A DNA stretch of 64,000 bases from a bacterium (GCA_004172935.1 SDZD01000021.1:1-64000), one strand, 5' to 3'. Counted from the first letter of the stretch, positions 44,072 to 53,331 are shown. Translations and numbers: made by a program. Notes: generated by a model from the sequence alone, not told the origin.

Positions 44072-45458
44072 AGGCTTTCAAACTGTCGAAGAAAAGGTCT
44101 TTATCTCCCAGATAAAGCTGTTTGGTCACGCCCGCGACGACGCGCGGCAGCGAATATTTCATGCCCGAAATGCTGGCGCCGCCAAAGCCCATACTCGGCA
44201 AACAGCCGAAGGTGTAGTTGAAGATGGCGCTTAAATAGGGAGCCTCTCCCGCTGTTTTCTCGGTGAATTCGAAGTTGGCACCAAGGTAGGGGTGGCGTGA
44301 TAAATCGGCGTTGCGTTCGCTTTCTGGTGGTGTGTAGCGGTCACGCCATAGGGCGATATGGGGCAATAGATTTGGCAGTTCGGGGCGAACGCCCAGATCG
44401 GTTTGGAATCCGGTTCCGACGATGAGGAAGTCGCTTTCGAATTTGCCGAGCGGGGTTTGGAGATGGACTGTATCGCCGACGTTACTTAGCTGAGTTAATG
44501 GGCTGTTGGCGTGGAGCGCGAAGTTATCGAAGCGGATGGCGCGTTTGTAGGTGCTGGCAGGGGGGAGTTGCCCCATGCGGATTAGTTGCAGAATGAACTT
44601 CCACTTGTCGGCATCGGGCAAGTCGGCGTGATGCTTCAGGAAGCCGGTGAATTCTCCCCAGCGATAGGGATTGACTCGCACCAGTTCGTTGCGCCTGAAG
44701 AAGAGATTGACTTCTTTGGCGCCGTGTTCGAGTGCGACTGCCGCGTTATCGAAGGCACAGGCTCCGGCGCCCAGTACAGCGACTCGCTTGCCCGCGAGAT
44801 CGGGGAATCCTATTTCGGTGTGGGTGTGGGCATACAAATGCGAGGGCAACGCCTCGCTTATCTGGGGGGGCGTGTGCCATGCGCCGGAACCTTCGATGCC
44901 TGTTGCCAGGACAATGGTGCGCGCCCAGACGATGCGGATGCCGTTTGGCCCCGAAAGCGGGATGGAGAAGCAATTTTCCAATTCGCTCCATTGGATGGCT
45001 GCGGCGCGGGTGTCGTTTTCGACTGGTAAGCCCAGGGTTTTGCGGAGCCAGAAAAGGTAGTCGGCCCACATCTCTTTCGGGAATTGATTGAGGTTTTCCC
45101 ATGCGCCTTCGCCGTGTTGCGCTTCGTACCATGCACGAATGGTGAGGGAGGGGATGCCGCCGTCTGGCCCCGTCAGGTATTTTGGGGTGCGTAGCGTAAT
45201 CATGCGTCCAAAGGTGCGCCACGGGCCTTCAGAGCCTTCGGGATTGGCATCAACGACGAGAATGTTTTTCACTCTCTCGCGTAGCAGCGCCCCAGCCACA
45301 GCCAAGCCGCCTTGCCCGCCGCCGATGATGAGGCAGTCGAGGATATTTTCTCCGGTCGAGGTCTGGCGGGGCGGCACCCAGTCGCGGCGTGGGTAATCGA
45401 GAAATTCGAGATCGCGGTGAACTCGCGCCTCGTGTTTTTCTAATGCGTGAGAATCCAT
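44052..45458 (-). CDS. Class-B-like FAD/NAD(P)-binding oxidoreductase; candidate urate hydroxylase
   Basis: A 468-residue flavoprotein: first Rossmann motif LIIGGGQGGLAVAGALL (FAD), ATG motif IVLATGIEGSG, a second Rossmann motif VAVLGAGACAFDNAAVA (NAD(P)H), and FLIVGTGFQTD near the end. This layout resembles flavin monooxygenases, not HpxO-type urate hydroxylases. It sits in a seven-gene coupled operon for urate-to-glyoxylate conversion that lacks a uricase, so it is a good candidate for that oxidation. It overlaps allB by 20 nt and follows the amidohydrolase after 2 nt. The substrate is an inference. Confidence 0.85.
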   Translation of the reverse strand: MDSHALEKHEARVHRDLEFLDYPRRDWVPPRQTSTGENILDCLIIGGGQGGLAVAGALLRERVKNILVVDANPEGSEGPWRTFGRMITLRTPKYLTGPDGGIPSLTIRAWYEAQHGEGAWENLNQFPKEMWADYLFWLRKTLGLPVENDTRAAAIQWSELENCFSIPLSGPNGIRIVWARTIVLATGIEGSGAWHTPPQISEALPSHLYAHTHTEIGFPDLAGKRVAVLGAGACAFDNAAVALEHGAKEVNLFFRRNELVRVNPYRWGEFTGFLKHHADLPDADKWKFILQLIRMGQLPPASTYKRAIRFDNFALHANSPLTQLSNVGDTVHLQTPLGKFESDFLIVGTGFQTDLGVRPELPNLLPHIALWRDRYTPPESERNADLSRHPYLGANFEFTEKTAGEAPYLSAIFNYTFGCLPSMGFGGASISGMKYSLPRVVAGVTKQLYLGDKDLFFDSLKAYDTEDF

Positions 45459-45460
45459 GA

Positions 45461-46699
45461 TTAGGACGCCAATTCTGCCAGCGAAAGCGCTAACACCTCC
45501 ACTCCGCGTTGGATTTCTTCGGGCGATGAATATTCATCGGGGCGGTGGCTTATGCCAGCTTTGGAGGGGATGAATATCATTCCTGTTGGGCAGAGTCTCG
45601 CCATGAAGAGGGCATCATGATAGGCGCGCGACACCATGTTATGGAACGGTAAGTCCAGCGCCGCCGCCGCTTTTTGGCTGGCCTGGATGATGGAGGGGGC
45701 GCAGGTTGCGGGCGGGTCGGCGTTGAGCGTTTCGAGCGTCCCCGACACATTGCGCCTTGCCGCGATTTCGGCCCATGCGTCGCGGATTTGGGAGACGACG
45801 GCATCGCGGCGCTCCAGTTCGATGTCGCGCACATCAATTTCGATTTGGGTGCGGCTGGGGATTGAGTTGACGGCTCCAGGATGGATTTGGAAGAAGCCAG
45901 TTGTCGCAACGGTGTCGATGGCGCCTGTCGAAAGGGCGGCGTTTTCGACGGCTAACGCGAGTTCGGAACCCGCCAGTAGTGCATCGCGGCGCCCCGGCAT
46001 CAGGCGCGCTCCGGCGTGACCTCCTTCGCCTTCGATGGTGAGTTTTACGGTGGCGGGGGCGGCGATAGCGCTGACTATGCCCAGCGGCAAACCTGCTGCT
46101 TCCAGCAACGGGCCTTGCTCGATGTGAAGTTCGACGAATGCGTGATAGCAGCCTTCAGGAAGTCGAACTGATTCTAGTTCGCCTGTGTAGCCGCCTTCGT
46201 GGCGCGCAGTTTCGAAGTCGATGCCATCGCCGTCTTTCAGTGAGCGGAGTTTTTCGGGCGAAAGCACGCCCGACATGGTGCGACTGCCCAAGCAGCCGAG
46301 GCCGAAGCGAGTCGGCTCTTCGGAGGTGAACATGATGAGTTCGAGTGAGCGGCGCGGTGTGAAGCCCGCGCTTTTGAGGGCACGTAGCGCTTCGAGTCCG
46401 CCTAAAACCCCAACGCAGCCATCGAAGCGCCCCGAATGGGGGATGGCGTCGGTGTGGGAGCCTGTGGCGACAGCTGTGAGTTCCGGTTCGCTGCCCTCGA
46501 AGCGCGCGAAGATGTTGCCCAGTGCGTCTTCGCGTACGTCTAACTCGGCTTCGGCGCACAGTGATTTGAAGTAGGCGCGCGCTTGCAAATCGCGCGCTGT
46601 CCACAGTACCCTTGTCACGGCGGGGGCGGGCGCATCGGAGAAGGTTGCCAATTCCTCCAATTCGGCGTTCAGGCGTTGCTGATTGACGGGAATGTTCAA
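45461..46699 (-). CDS. M20 amidohydrolase, probable ureidoglycolate amidohydrolase
   Basis: A 412-residue metal-dependent amidase of the allantoate/N-carbamoyl amidohydrolase family: HTDAIPHSGRFDG (ligands His, Asp), TSEEPTRFG (Glu), VELHIEQGP (His) and AGISHRPDEYSS (His). The TTG start overlaps the stop of the aminohydrolase gene (TTGA); a much longer in-frame reading upstream runs antisense or out of phase over that gene. Since a separate AllC-like gene is present, this paralogue best fits the last step, ureidoglycolate to glyoxylate, ammonia and CO2. Confidence 0.85.
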   Translation of the reverse strand: MNIPVNQQRLNAELEELATFSDAPAPAVTRVLWTARDLQARAYFKSLCAEAELDVREDALGNIFARFEGSEPELTAVATGSHTDAIPHSGRFDGCVGVLGGLEALRALKSAGFTPRRSLELIMFTSEEPTRFGLGCLGSRTMSGVLSPEKLRSLKDGDGIDFETARHEGGYTGELESVRLPEGCYHAFVELHIEQGPLLEAAGLPLGIVSAIAAPATVKLTIEGEGGHAGARLMPGRRDALLAGSELALAVENAALSTGAIDTVATTGFFQIHPGAVNSIPSRTQIEIDVRDIELERRDAVVSQIRDAWAEIAARRNVSGTLETLNADPPATCAPSIIQASQKAAAALDLPFHNMVSRAYHDALFMARLCPTGMIFIPSKAGISHRPDEYSSPEEIQRGVEVLALSLAELAS

Positions 46700-47451
46700 A
46701 GGGCCTCCATTGCATCGCGGTTGACGTCTTTGTAGTAGATGTAGCGCGAGGGGACTTTTCCTGTGGCCGCGAACCATTGCGGGCAGTAGGGCGCCATCCA
46801 GATGCAATCCCCCGCCGCGACTGGATACCACGACTCGTTTAATCGGTAGATGCCTTCTCCGTCCAGCATCAGCAGACCATGTTCCATGATGTGGGTTTCG
46901 ACGAAGGGAAGAGTCGCGCCGGGTTGGTAGGAGAATACGTTGACGGCCATATCGAAGTCGGGGGTTTCGGGGAGCAGCACTTGTAGCACGGCATCGGGGT
47001 CGCCCATGAATGGTTTGCCCTCGATATTTTCGGCGTGTCCGATGAACAATTCGGGAGATTGGGTGTTGGCGTTGGGCGTGTAGCGCTTCTCGAAAAGTAC
47101 CAACCGCGATGAAGTCTTCACCTGGAGTTCGAGCCGTTCTCCGGCGGGTAAGAAAAGGTAACTTCCGTGGCTTAGAGCCTCTTTCCCCACTTCCAGTTCG
47201 CCTTCTAGCACGTAGAAACATGCTTCGATACCCTCTGAGGGCTGGAAGGTTGTGGTTTCGAGACTGGGTTCGAGCGACACGAGGGTTTGCGCCAGTCGCG
47301 CGCCAATGGCGGGCGAAATTAGCACTACGCCACTGGCGCTATCCCAGTTGGGCAGGGCGGTGACGACGTGACCATCGGGGGCGATGAGGGCATGGTCGCG
47401 CGTTAGTACAGTTCGAGATTGTCCGATGCGGCTAAAGAGTTGGGGATTCAA
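46696..47451 (-). CDS. allE: (S)-ureidoglycine aminohydrolase
   Basis: A bicupin of 251 residues that releases ammonia from ureidoglycine and yields S-ureidoglycolate. The C-terminal cupin carries Mn ligands in ETHIMEHGLLMLDGEGIYRL and the family segment GDCIWMAPYCPQWF, then YIYYKDVNRD. It lies between the two M20 amidohydrolases, overlapping the AllC-like gene by 20 nt and the second by 4 nt, which mirrors the reaction order. Confidence 0.94.
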   Translation of the reverse strand: MNPQLFSRIGQSRTVLTRDHALIAPDGHVVTALPNWDSASGVVLISPAIGARLAQTLVSLEPSLETTTFQPSEGIEACFYVLEGELEVGKEALSHGSYLFLPAGERLELQVKTSSRLVLFEKRYTPNANTQSPELFIGHAENIEGKPFMGDPDAVLQVLLPETPDFDMAVNVFSYQPGATLPFVETHIMEHGLLMLDGEGIYRLNESWYPVAAGDCIWMAPYCPQWFAATGKVPSRYIYYKDVNRDAMEAL

Positions 47452-48715
47452 AGTGTTCTCCTGTTTCGCGCGCTATTGAGAGCAAAAATGAGTGCATCGC
47501 TTCGAGGGCGAGGGCGACATCATCAACGAGTACGGCTTCTTCAGGGCAGTGACTTGCACCACCGGGAGTGCGTAAAAATAGCATGGCGCAAGGGCATAGA
47601 GTCGCCATAACCGCCGCATCGTGGCCCGCGCCGCTGACCATTTCAGGGGCGTGAACACCCGTTTTATCGCACGCGCGTTGAAGCAGGGAGCGCAAACGCG
47701 AGTCCATTGGAACCGCGTTTTGGTTGGAGCGGGCGAGAACTTCGAAACCGATGCCTCGCTGCGCTGCAATGCGACTCGCCATAGCAAGCAAGCCATCGAC
47801 GGCGGTTTCGCGCACGGCATCGTTGGCGTGCCGAACATCAAGGCTGCAAATCGTTTCGCCAGGAACGACGTTAGATGTGTTGGGGCCGACATTGATGGTG
47901 CCAACTGTCGCCATCAAACCATCGGTTACATTGCCAAAACTTTCGACGGCCAGTATCCATTCGCTGGTTGCGACCAGAGCATCGCGGCGCCACTGCATCG
48001 GGAGGGTTCCGGCGTGCCCAGATTGACCCATGAAGCGAAGTTGGAGACGGCTTTGACCGACGATGTCGGTCACAATACCCAGCGGGGCGTCGAGCGCTTC
48101 GAGAAGTGGCCCTTGTTCGATATGGGCTTCCAGATAGCCAATGATACCAGCGCTGTCGTAGCGCGCGTTTTGCCATGCTTCGGGGGGTAAACCAAATTGG
48201 TGCAGGGCTTGGCTCATCGAAATTCCGTTTGAGTCGAGTAGGCCTAAAAGATATGAATCGAAAGTGCCCGCGATGGCGCGGCTACCTAAATAGGGGGTCT
48301 TGTAGCGCACACCTTCCTCTTCGGAAAAACCGATGACTTCGACGGCGAAAGGGAGATGTTGGCCTTGCAACAATGAGACAACTTCGATGGCTAGGAGGAC
48401 ACCCAGCATCCCATCGTATTTTCCGGCGTTGGGGACTGTGTCGAGGTGAGAGCCGAAGAGCAACTTCGGGGCAGTGGGGCTTTTTTCACGGGCGCCGTAA
48501 TGCCCGATGAGGTTGCCCAATTCATCGACCCTTGGCGTCATGGTGGCCTCGCTCATCCAGTTGGCAACCATTTCGTTGGCCTGAGCCATCGCGGGGGAAA
48601 GGAAGGTGCGCGTCAGGTTTGCTGGCGATTCGCTGCACTTCGCCAACTGGTCGCAGCGAGCGAGGACTCGCGCAGCGCTTTGGCTCCAAATCGGGTGATT
48701 GCTTAAAACATCCAT
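47432..48715 (-). CDS. allC: Allantoate amidohydrolase
   Basis: Hydrolyses allantoate to ureidoglycine, ammonia and CO2. About 427 residues, M20 family: GSHLDTVPNAGKYDG, SEEEGVRYKTPYLGS, LEAHIEQGPLLE, GGASHCPEE. The ATG at MDVLSNHPIW is chosen over a TTG five codons earlier; neither has a clear ribosome binding site. It is first of the seven-gene minus-strand operon and divergent from guanine deaminase. Assignment as the allantoate enzyme, with the other paralogue as ureidoglycolate enzyme, is by order and could be reversed. Confidence 0.85.
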   Translation of the reverse strand: MDVLSNHPIWSQSAARVLARCDQLAKCSESPANLTRTFLSPAMAQANEMVANWMSEATMTPRVDELGNLIGHYGAREKSPTAPKLLFGSHLDTVPNAGKYDGMLGVLLAIEVVSLLQGQHLPFAVEVIGFSEEEGVRYKTPYLGSRAIAGTFDSYLLGLLDSNGISMSQALHQFGLPPEAWQNARYDSAGIIGYLEAHIEQGPLLEALDAPLGIVTDIVGQSRLQLRFMGQSGHAGTLPMQWRRDALVATSEWILAVESFGNVTDGLMATVGTINVGPNTSNVVPGETICSLDVRHANDAVRETAVDGLLAMASRIAAQRGIGFEVLARSNQNAVPMDSRLRSLLQRACDKTGVHAPEMVSGAGHDAAVMATLCPCAMLFLRTPGGASHCPEEAVLVDDVALALEAMHSFLLSIARETGEHFESPTL

Positions 48716-48864
48716 CGTATGATTAATCAACTATCGAATCTTATCTGCTACTCTCGATTTCTGATGTGACATGAGCATTTGACGGATGAGAAAGCGCCCG
48801 TTATGCTTTTGCCAACTGCTTCGTCGAGCATTGGATGCCACGAAGGTCAAGGAAAATTTCGCTT
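48716..48864. promoter_or_regulatory. Divergent promoter region of the purine catabolic locus
   Basis: The 149 bp between allC (minus) and guaD (plus) must carry both promoters. It contains the palindrome TGATTAATCA at 48720-48729, just in front of the allC start, whose core also occurs at 38672-38681. No near-consensus promoter is evident. Confidence 0.5.
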
Positions 48865-49377
48865 ATGAACACTCAATCCACTTCCGACACCGACGCTCCG
48901 CAAGGGACTCCCGAAGCGTGGATGCGAGCGGCCATCGAAGCGGCTCGTAACAGCGTTTCGCTGGGGGCGGGCGGCCCTTTTGGCGCTTGTATTGTGCGCG
49001 ATGGTCAGATTCTGTCGGTATCCAGTAACCATGTACTGCTCAACCATGACCCCACCGCTCACGCCGAGGTTATGGCTATCCGCAAAGCGTGCGCCGCGCT
49101 TGAGTATCATTTGCTCGAAGGCGCCGAAATTTACACCACCACAGAACCTTGCCCAATGTGTTTCGCTTCGCTGCATTGGGCGCGCGTTGCCAAAATTTAC
49201 TATGGTACCAATATCGCCGACGTTGCCGCTCTGGGCTTTAACGAGATGACGTTGTCGAATTTTCAAATGCGTGAACTTGGACAAAGCCCGGTTGAGATTA
49301 TTCCCGATTTCATGCGTGATGAATGTCTTGAATTGCTCGACTTTTGGAGCAACCTCGAAAGTCGCCGTACCTATTAA
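48865..49377 (+). CDS. guaD: Guanine deaminase (CDA-fold)
   Basis: Zn-dependent deaminase, 170 residues from the ATG at MNTQSTSDTD, preceded by AAGGAAA. Zn and catalytic Glu are in AHAEVMAIRKAC, and the two Cys in TTEPCPMCFASLHWA. This form resembles Bacillus GuaD (guanine to xanthine). It is next to xanthine dehydrogenase genes and divergent from the urate branch, which supports guanine over other deaminase substrates. Confidence 0.85.
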   Translation: MNTQSTSDTDAPQGTPEAWMRAAIEAARNSVSLGAGGPFGACIVRDGQILSVSSNHVLLNHDPTAHAEVMAIRKACAALEYHLLEGAEIYTTTEPCPMCFASLHWARVAKIYYGTNIADVAALGFNEMTLSNFQMRELGQSPVEIIPDFMRDECLELLDFWSNLESRRTY

Positions 49378-49502
49378 ATTGTACGGGGCGTCGTATTAAG
49401 ATGAGGGCTGAATTAAGCCCCGAAACGCTGTTTGTCTCAAGAATTTACGCCACTGTGATTTCACCGAAATGCTGTGGTTTTTTTGAGCGTTGTTTGAGGG
49501 GG

Positions 49503-49565
49503 ATGGCTCTTTAATACTGCTTCTTTCCCTTTGGCAACATGATGTAGTTGCTGTGTGGGAGCCAT
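49503..49565 (+). other. Predicted leader RNA structure before xdhA
   Basis: ATGGCTC (49503-49509) pairs with GAGCCAT (49559-49565), enclosing a small GCAAC/GTTGC hairpin, 10 nt before the xdhA start. No known riboswitch pattern can be confirmed. Confidence 0.3.
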
Positions 49566-49575
49566 TGTTGGATTG

Positions 49576-51024
49576 ATGCGCGACCATATTTTCTTCTTTC
49601 TCAACGGGCAAAAGATACAGGCGACAGGACGCGCCGTATTCGGCATGTTGGCGCCGTTTTTACGGCGTGAACGCGGCCTGACGGGAACTAAAATCGCCTG
49701 TGCGCATGGCGCCTGTGGCTCGTGTTCGGTGCTGCTTGGGCGTTCGTCGCAAAGTGGCTTCAATTATCAACCCATTAACTCTTGTATCTTGCCGCTTTTT
49801 GCCTGTGATGGTGCCCACATTATTACGGTTGAGGGGCTAAACGGCCCGGATAGCGTTGGAGGGCAAGATGATGGTGTGTTATCGCCTATTCAAAGCGCGA
49901 TGGTGGAGTGTCATGGGGCGCAGTGCGGATTTTGCACGCCTGGAATTGTTGTTACTCTCACTGCTTTTCACGAAAACCGCTCCGGTTTTACCAAAGAAGA
50001 ATTGACATCGGCGCTCGAAGGCAACCTGTGCCGTTGTACTGGTTATTCGCCGATCATTGAAGCGGGATTGAGTGTCGAAAGCGTTAAGTTGCTCCCCCTT
50101 TCGCAGCACTATCCCAGCGATCCTCTGAGCGTCGCTTTGGGCGCCGGGACGAGTGAAGCCGTCGAAATCGGTGTGCCGGAAGATGAGTTGGAAGGTGAAC
50201 AGCATCTCTTTATAGGGCGTAAAGGCGAGGAAGTGCTACGTTGGAAAGCGGCTCATCCCGAAGCCATTGTGGTTGCGGGCGGAACTGAGGTTGGCGTCGC
50301 GATGAGCGTTAAGGGATTGGCGCCGCGCGAAATCTTGAGCCTTGCTCATTTGAATGGCTGGGATGAAGTGGTTGTTGAAGGGGGCGAATTGGTTCTTGGC
50401 GCCCTCGCTACGTGGGCGCAAGTGGCCGAAAAAGCGGGTGATTTTGTGCCAGAGTTCGGCGCTTTTTTGGCGCGGTGGGGTTCGCCGCAACTCCGCAACG
50501 CCGGGACTGTGGCAGGGAATATCATTCGTGCCGCTCCAATCTCCGATTCGTTGCCATTTTTATTGGCGTGCGAGGCTGAACTTGAATTTCTTTCTGAATC
50601 GTTGGGGGCGCGGCGCGTGAAAGTCGCTGATTTTCTCGATTCAAGCCCGCGTTTACTTCCCGATGAATTGTTGCGTCGCGTGTTTGTGCCGTTACCCACA
50701 GAGGAGCAGCAGTTGCGGCTTTTTAAGGTTTCCAAACGCCGGGCTTTTGACCGCTCAATTGTTAGCGCGGCTTTCCTACTTACAGTCCGCGAGGGCCACA
50801 TCAAGGAGATCAATATCGCATTCGGGGGTGTGGCTCCGCTTGCGCTGCGTTTGCCCAACACCGAGGCTTTCTTAAAGGGCAAGGCGCTAGAGGCCGCGAC
50901 GTGGCGTGAAGCTGGCAGCGTTGCCCAAAGCGAAATTTCTCCTTATTCCGATGCGGCGGCGAGTGGCGAGTATCGCGCGCGGTTGGTTGCCAATCTGCTA
51001 CGAAAATTCGGCGCTGAACAGTGA
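49576..51024 (+). CDS. xdhA: Xanthine dehydrogenase small subunit (2Fe-2S and FAD domains)
   Basis: Electron-transfer subunit, 482 residues. The N-terminal half binds two [2Fe-2S] clusters: GTKIACAHGACGSCSV with a later C, and AQCGFCTPG...NLCRCTGY. The C-terminal half is the FAD domain (VVAGGTEVGVAMS, NAGTVAGNIIRAAPISD). The ATG at MRDHIFFFLNG is chosen over an upstream TTG. Followed by xdhB after 18 nt. Confidence 0.95.
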   Translation: MRDHIFFFLNGQKIQATGRAVFGMLAPFLRRERGLTGTKIACAHGACGSCSVLLGRSSQSGFNYQPINSCILPLFACDGAHIITVEGLNGPDSVGGQDDGVLSPIQSAMVECHGAQCGFCTPGIVVTLTAFHENRSGFTKEELTSALEGNLCRCTGYSPIIEAGLSVESVKLLPLSQHYPSDPLSVALGAGTSEAVEIGVPEDELEGEQHLFIGRKGEEVLRWKAAHPEAIVVAGGTEVGVAMSVKGLAPREILSLAHLNGWDEVVVEGGELVLGALATWAQVAEKAGDFVPEFGAFLARWGSPQLRNAGTVAGNIIRAAPISDSLPFLLACEAELEFLSESLGARRVKVADFLDSSPRLLPDELLRRVFVPLPTEEQQLRLFKVSKRRAFDRSIVSAAFLLTVREGHIKEINIAFGGVAPLALRLPNTEAFLKGKALEAATWREAGSVAQSEISPYSDAAASGEYRARLVANLLRKFGAEQ

Positions 51025-51042
51025 GCGTCGGTGTGAAAAATT

Positions 51043-53331
51043 ATGCCATCTGTTGGTCGTTCCATTCCCCATGAGTCGAGTCGCGATCATGTGCGCGGTC
51101 GCTCCATCTTTTTGGATGACATACCGCCCCATCGCAATGAACTGCTGGTCGATTTTGTCAGTAGTCCGGTTGCGCGCGGCGAAATCGTGGCGCTCGACCT
51201 CAGTGCCGCTGCCAAACTGCCTGGCGTCGTTGGCCTGTACACCTTCCGTGATGTGCCCGGTGACAACCTGTTCGGCCCCATTTTCAACGACGAGCATTTT
51301 TTGGCCGAAGACAAGGTGTGTTTTCAAGGCGAACCGATTGTTGTTATTGCTGCCGAATCGCACGCGGCTTTGAAAGCGGCTAAGGTGGCTATTCGCCTTG
51401 AGGTGCGGGCCGAAACTCCCGTCGTTTCTATCGAACAGGCTATTGAGGCGGGAGAATTCATTGGAACGCCGCGTGCCATCACGCGGGGAGATGCCGCTGA
51501 TGCTGTGGGCAAAGCCCTGCACCGACTAGAGGGCACCATTTACATCGGGGGGCAGGAGCATTTTTATATGGAAACGCAGTGTGCCCTCGCTATTCCCGGC
51601 GAAAACGGGCATCTGACTTTCCACTCTTCGACGCAGAACCCTACCGAGACGCAGGTGATGGCAGCGCGGGTTTTAGGTTTGGGAATGCATCAGGTGGTTT
51701 GCCTGTGCAAGCGCATGGGAGGGGGCTTTGGCGGCAAAGAAACACAGGCTACGCCGCCTGCGCTTATGGCTGGATTGGTGGCGCTTAAAACCGGACGCCC
51801 CGCGCGCTGCATTTACGCCCGTGAGGCCGATGGCCGTGTCACGGGAAAGCGCCATCCTTTCGAGGTGCGTTATCAAGTTGGCTTCGATGACGATGGGCAT
51901 CTGCTGGGGGCGCGGCTCGAATTTTATTCCAATGCAGGCTCCTCAGCGGATTTATCGACTTCCGTTTTCGACCGCGCTCTGTATCACGCCGATAATGCCT
52001 ATTTCATTCCCGACATCGAATTGATTGGCCGTGTCTGTCGCACTAATCTTCCTTCGAATACTGCGTTTCGTGGCTTCGGGGGCGGTCAGGGGATTATGGC
52101 TATTGAGAGTGTCATCGAGGACATTGCTGAGTTTCTTGGGAAAGATGCTGCCGAGATTCGCCTTATCAACTGTTATGGCGCCGATGGGCGCAACCAGACA
52201 CCTTATGGGCAAATCGTGCAGGACGACACATTGCCGCTGCTTTTTGAGCGACTTGTGGAGCGGGCTAACTACTGGGAGCGGCGCCGGGCCATCGACGAAT
52301 TTAATGCCACAAGTCAAAGCCATTTGCGCGGGTTATCGCTCACGACGGTTAAATTCGGTATCTCCTTCACTACCAAGTTTTTGAATCAAGCGAACGCGCT
52401 GGTTAACGTGTACACCGATGGTACCATTCAGGTTTCGACAGGGGGAACTGAAATGGGGCAGGGATTAAACACCAAAATCCGCCAGCTTGTCGCTGATGAG
52501 TTTGCCGTTGACCCGGCAAATATCAGCGTGATGTCGACCTCGACCGAGAAAAACAACAATACCCCGCCTACTGCTGCCTCGGCTGGAACCGATTTGAATG
52601 GTAGCGCTGCCGTCAATGCCTGCCGCCTCATTCGCGAACGCTTGACCGAGTTTGCGGCTTCTCGGCTTAGCGAAGGGGAGCCGATCCCGATAGAGCGCGT
52701 GGTGTGGGAGAATGGCTGTGTTTTCGACAGCGACAAGCCGGAGCAAAGCATTGAGTTCGGCAAACTCGTCCATGCCGCCCATCGCGAACGTATTAGTCTT
52801 GGTGAGCGTGGGCATTACATCACGCCGGGGCTTGGGCCGAGTCGCCCGTTCTTTTATTACACCACGGGATGTGCGCTGGCCGAAGTTGAGATTGATCGGT
52901 TCACTGGTGAGATGCGGGTGACGCGCGCCGACGTTTTAATGGATATTGGACAGTCCATTAATCCCGCTATCGACCTGGGGCAAATTGGCGGTGGTTTCGT
53001 GCAGGGTATGGGATGGGCGACTTGCGAAGAACTCAAGTTTTCTGATGAGGGCGAGTTGCTAACGGCCTCACCCTCAACGTACAAAATCCCCGGTGTTCGC
53101 GATATTCCCGAAGATTTTCGCATCGAGTTCGTGGAAGACAGCCGCTTTCCAGAAAATGTGCGTTCTAGCAAAGCTGTTGGCGAACCGCCGTTGTTACTTG
53201 GGCTTTGTGTCTGGACAGCTATTAAAAACGCGCTTTCGTATGCGGGAAGCAAAGGGCAGAGCGCTCCCCTGAACCTGCCCGCAACGGGAGAAGAAATTTT
53301 GCGCTGCTTAAGCGAAATGGAGGAGGTGTGA
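51043..53331 (+). CDS. xdhB: Xanthine dehydrogenase molybdopterin-binding subunit
   Basis: Catalytic subunit, 762 residues, oxidising hypoxanthine or xanthine to urate. Features: GQEHFYMETQCALA, GGGFGGKETQ, the substrate Arg in NTAFRGFGGGQG, TEMGQGLNTKIRQL and the catalytic Glu in AVGEPPLLLG near the C-terminus. It overlaps xdhC by 4 nt. Confidence 0.96.
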   Translation: MPSVGRSIPHESSRDHVRGRSIFLDDIPPHRNELLVDFVSSPVARGEIVALDLSAAAKLPGVVGLYTFRDVPGDNLFGPIFNDEHFLAEDKVCFQGEPIVVIAAESHAALKAAKVAIRLEVRAETPVVSIEQAIEAGEFIGTPRAITRGDAADAVGKALHRLEGTIYIGGQEHFYMETQCALAIPGENGHLTFHSSTQNPTETQVMAARVLGLGMHQVVCLCKRMGGGFGGKETQATPPALMAGLVALKTGRPARCIYAREADGRVTGKRHPFEVRYQVGFDDDGHLLGARLEFYSNAGSSADLSTSVFDRALYHADNAYFIPDIELIGRVCRTNLPSNTAFRGFGGGQGIMAIESVIEDIAEFLGKDAAEIRLINCYGADGRNQTPYGQIVQDDTLPLLFERLVERANYWERRRAIDEFNATSQSHLRGLSLTTVKFGISFTTKFLNQANALVNVYTDGTIQVSTGGTEMGQGLNTKIRQLVADEFAVDPANISVMSTSTEKNNNTPPTAASAGTDLNGSAAVNACRLIRERLTEFAASRLSEGEPIPIERVVWENGCVFDSDKPEQSIEFGKLVHAAHRERISLGERGHYITPGLGPSRPFFYYTTGCALAEVEIDRFTGEMRVTRADVLMDIGQSINPAIDLGQIGGGFVQGMGWATCEELKFSDEGELLTASPSTYKIPGVRDIPEDFRIEFVEDSRFPENVRSSKAVGEPPLLLGLCVWTAIKNALSYAGSKGQSAPLNLPATGEEILRCLSEMEEV

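Noticed and set aside
46700-47221. Upstream extension of the second M20 amidohydrolase
   Set aside because: Overlaps the aminohydrolase gene in another frame; homology starts at the TTG at 46699.
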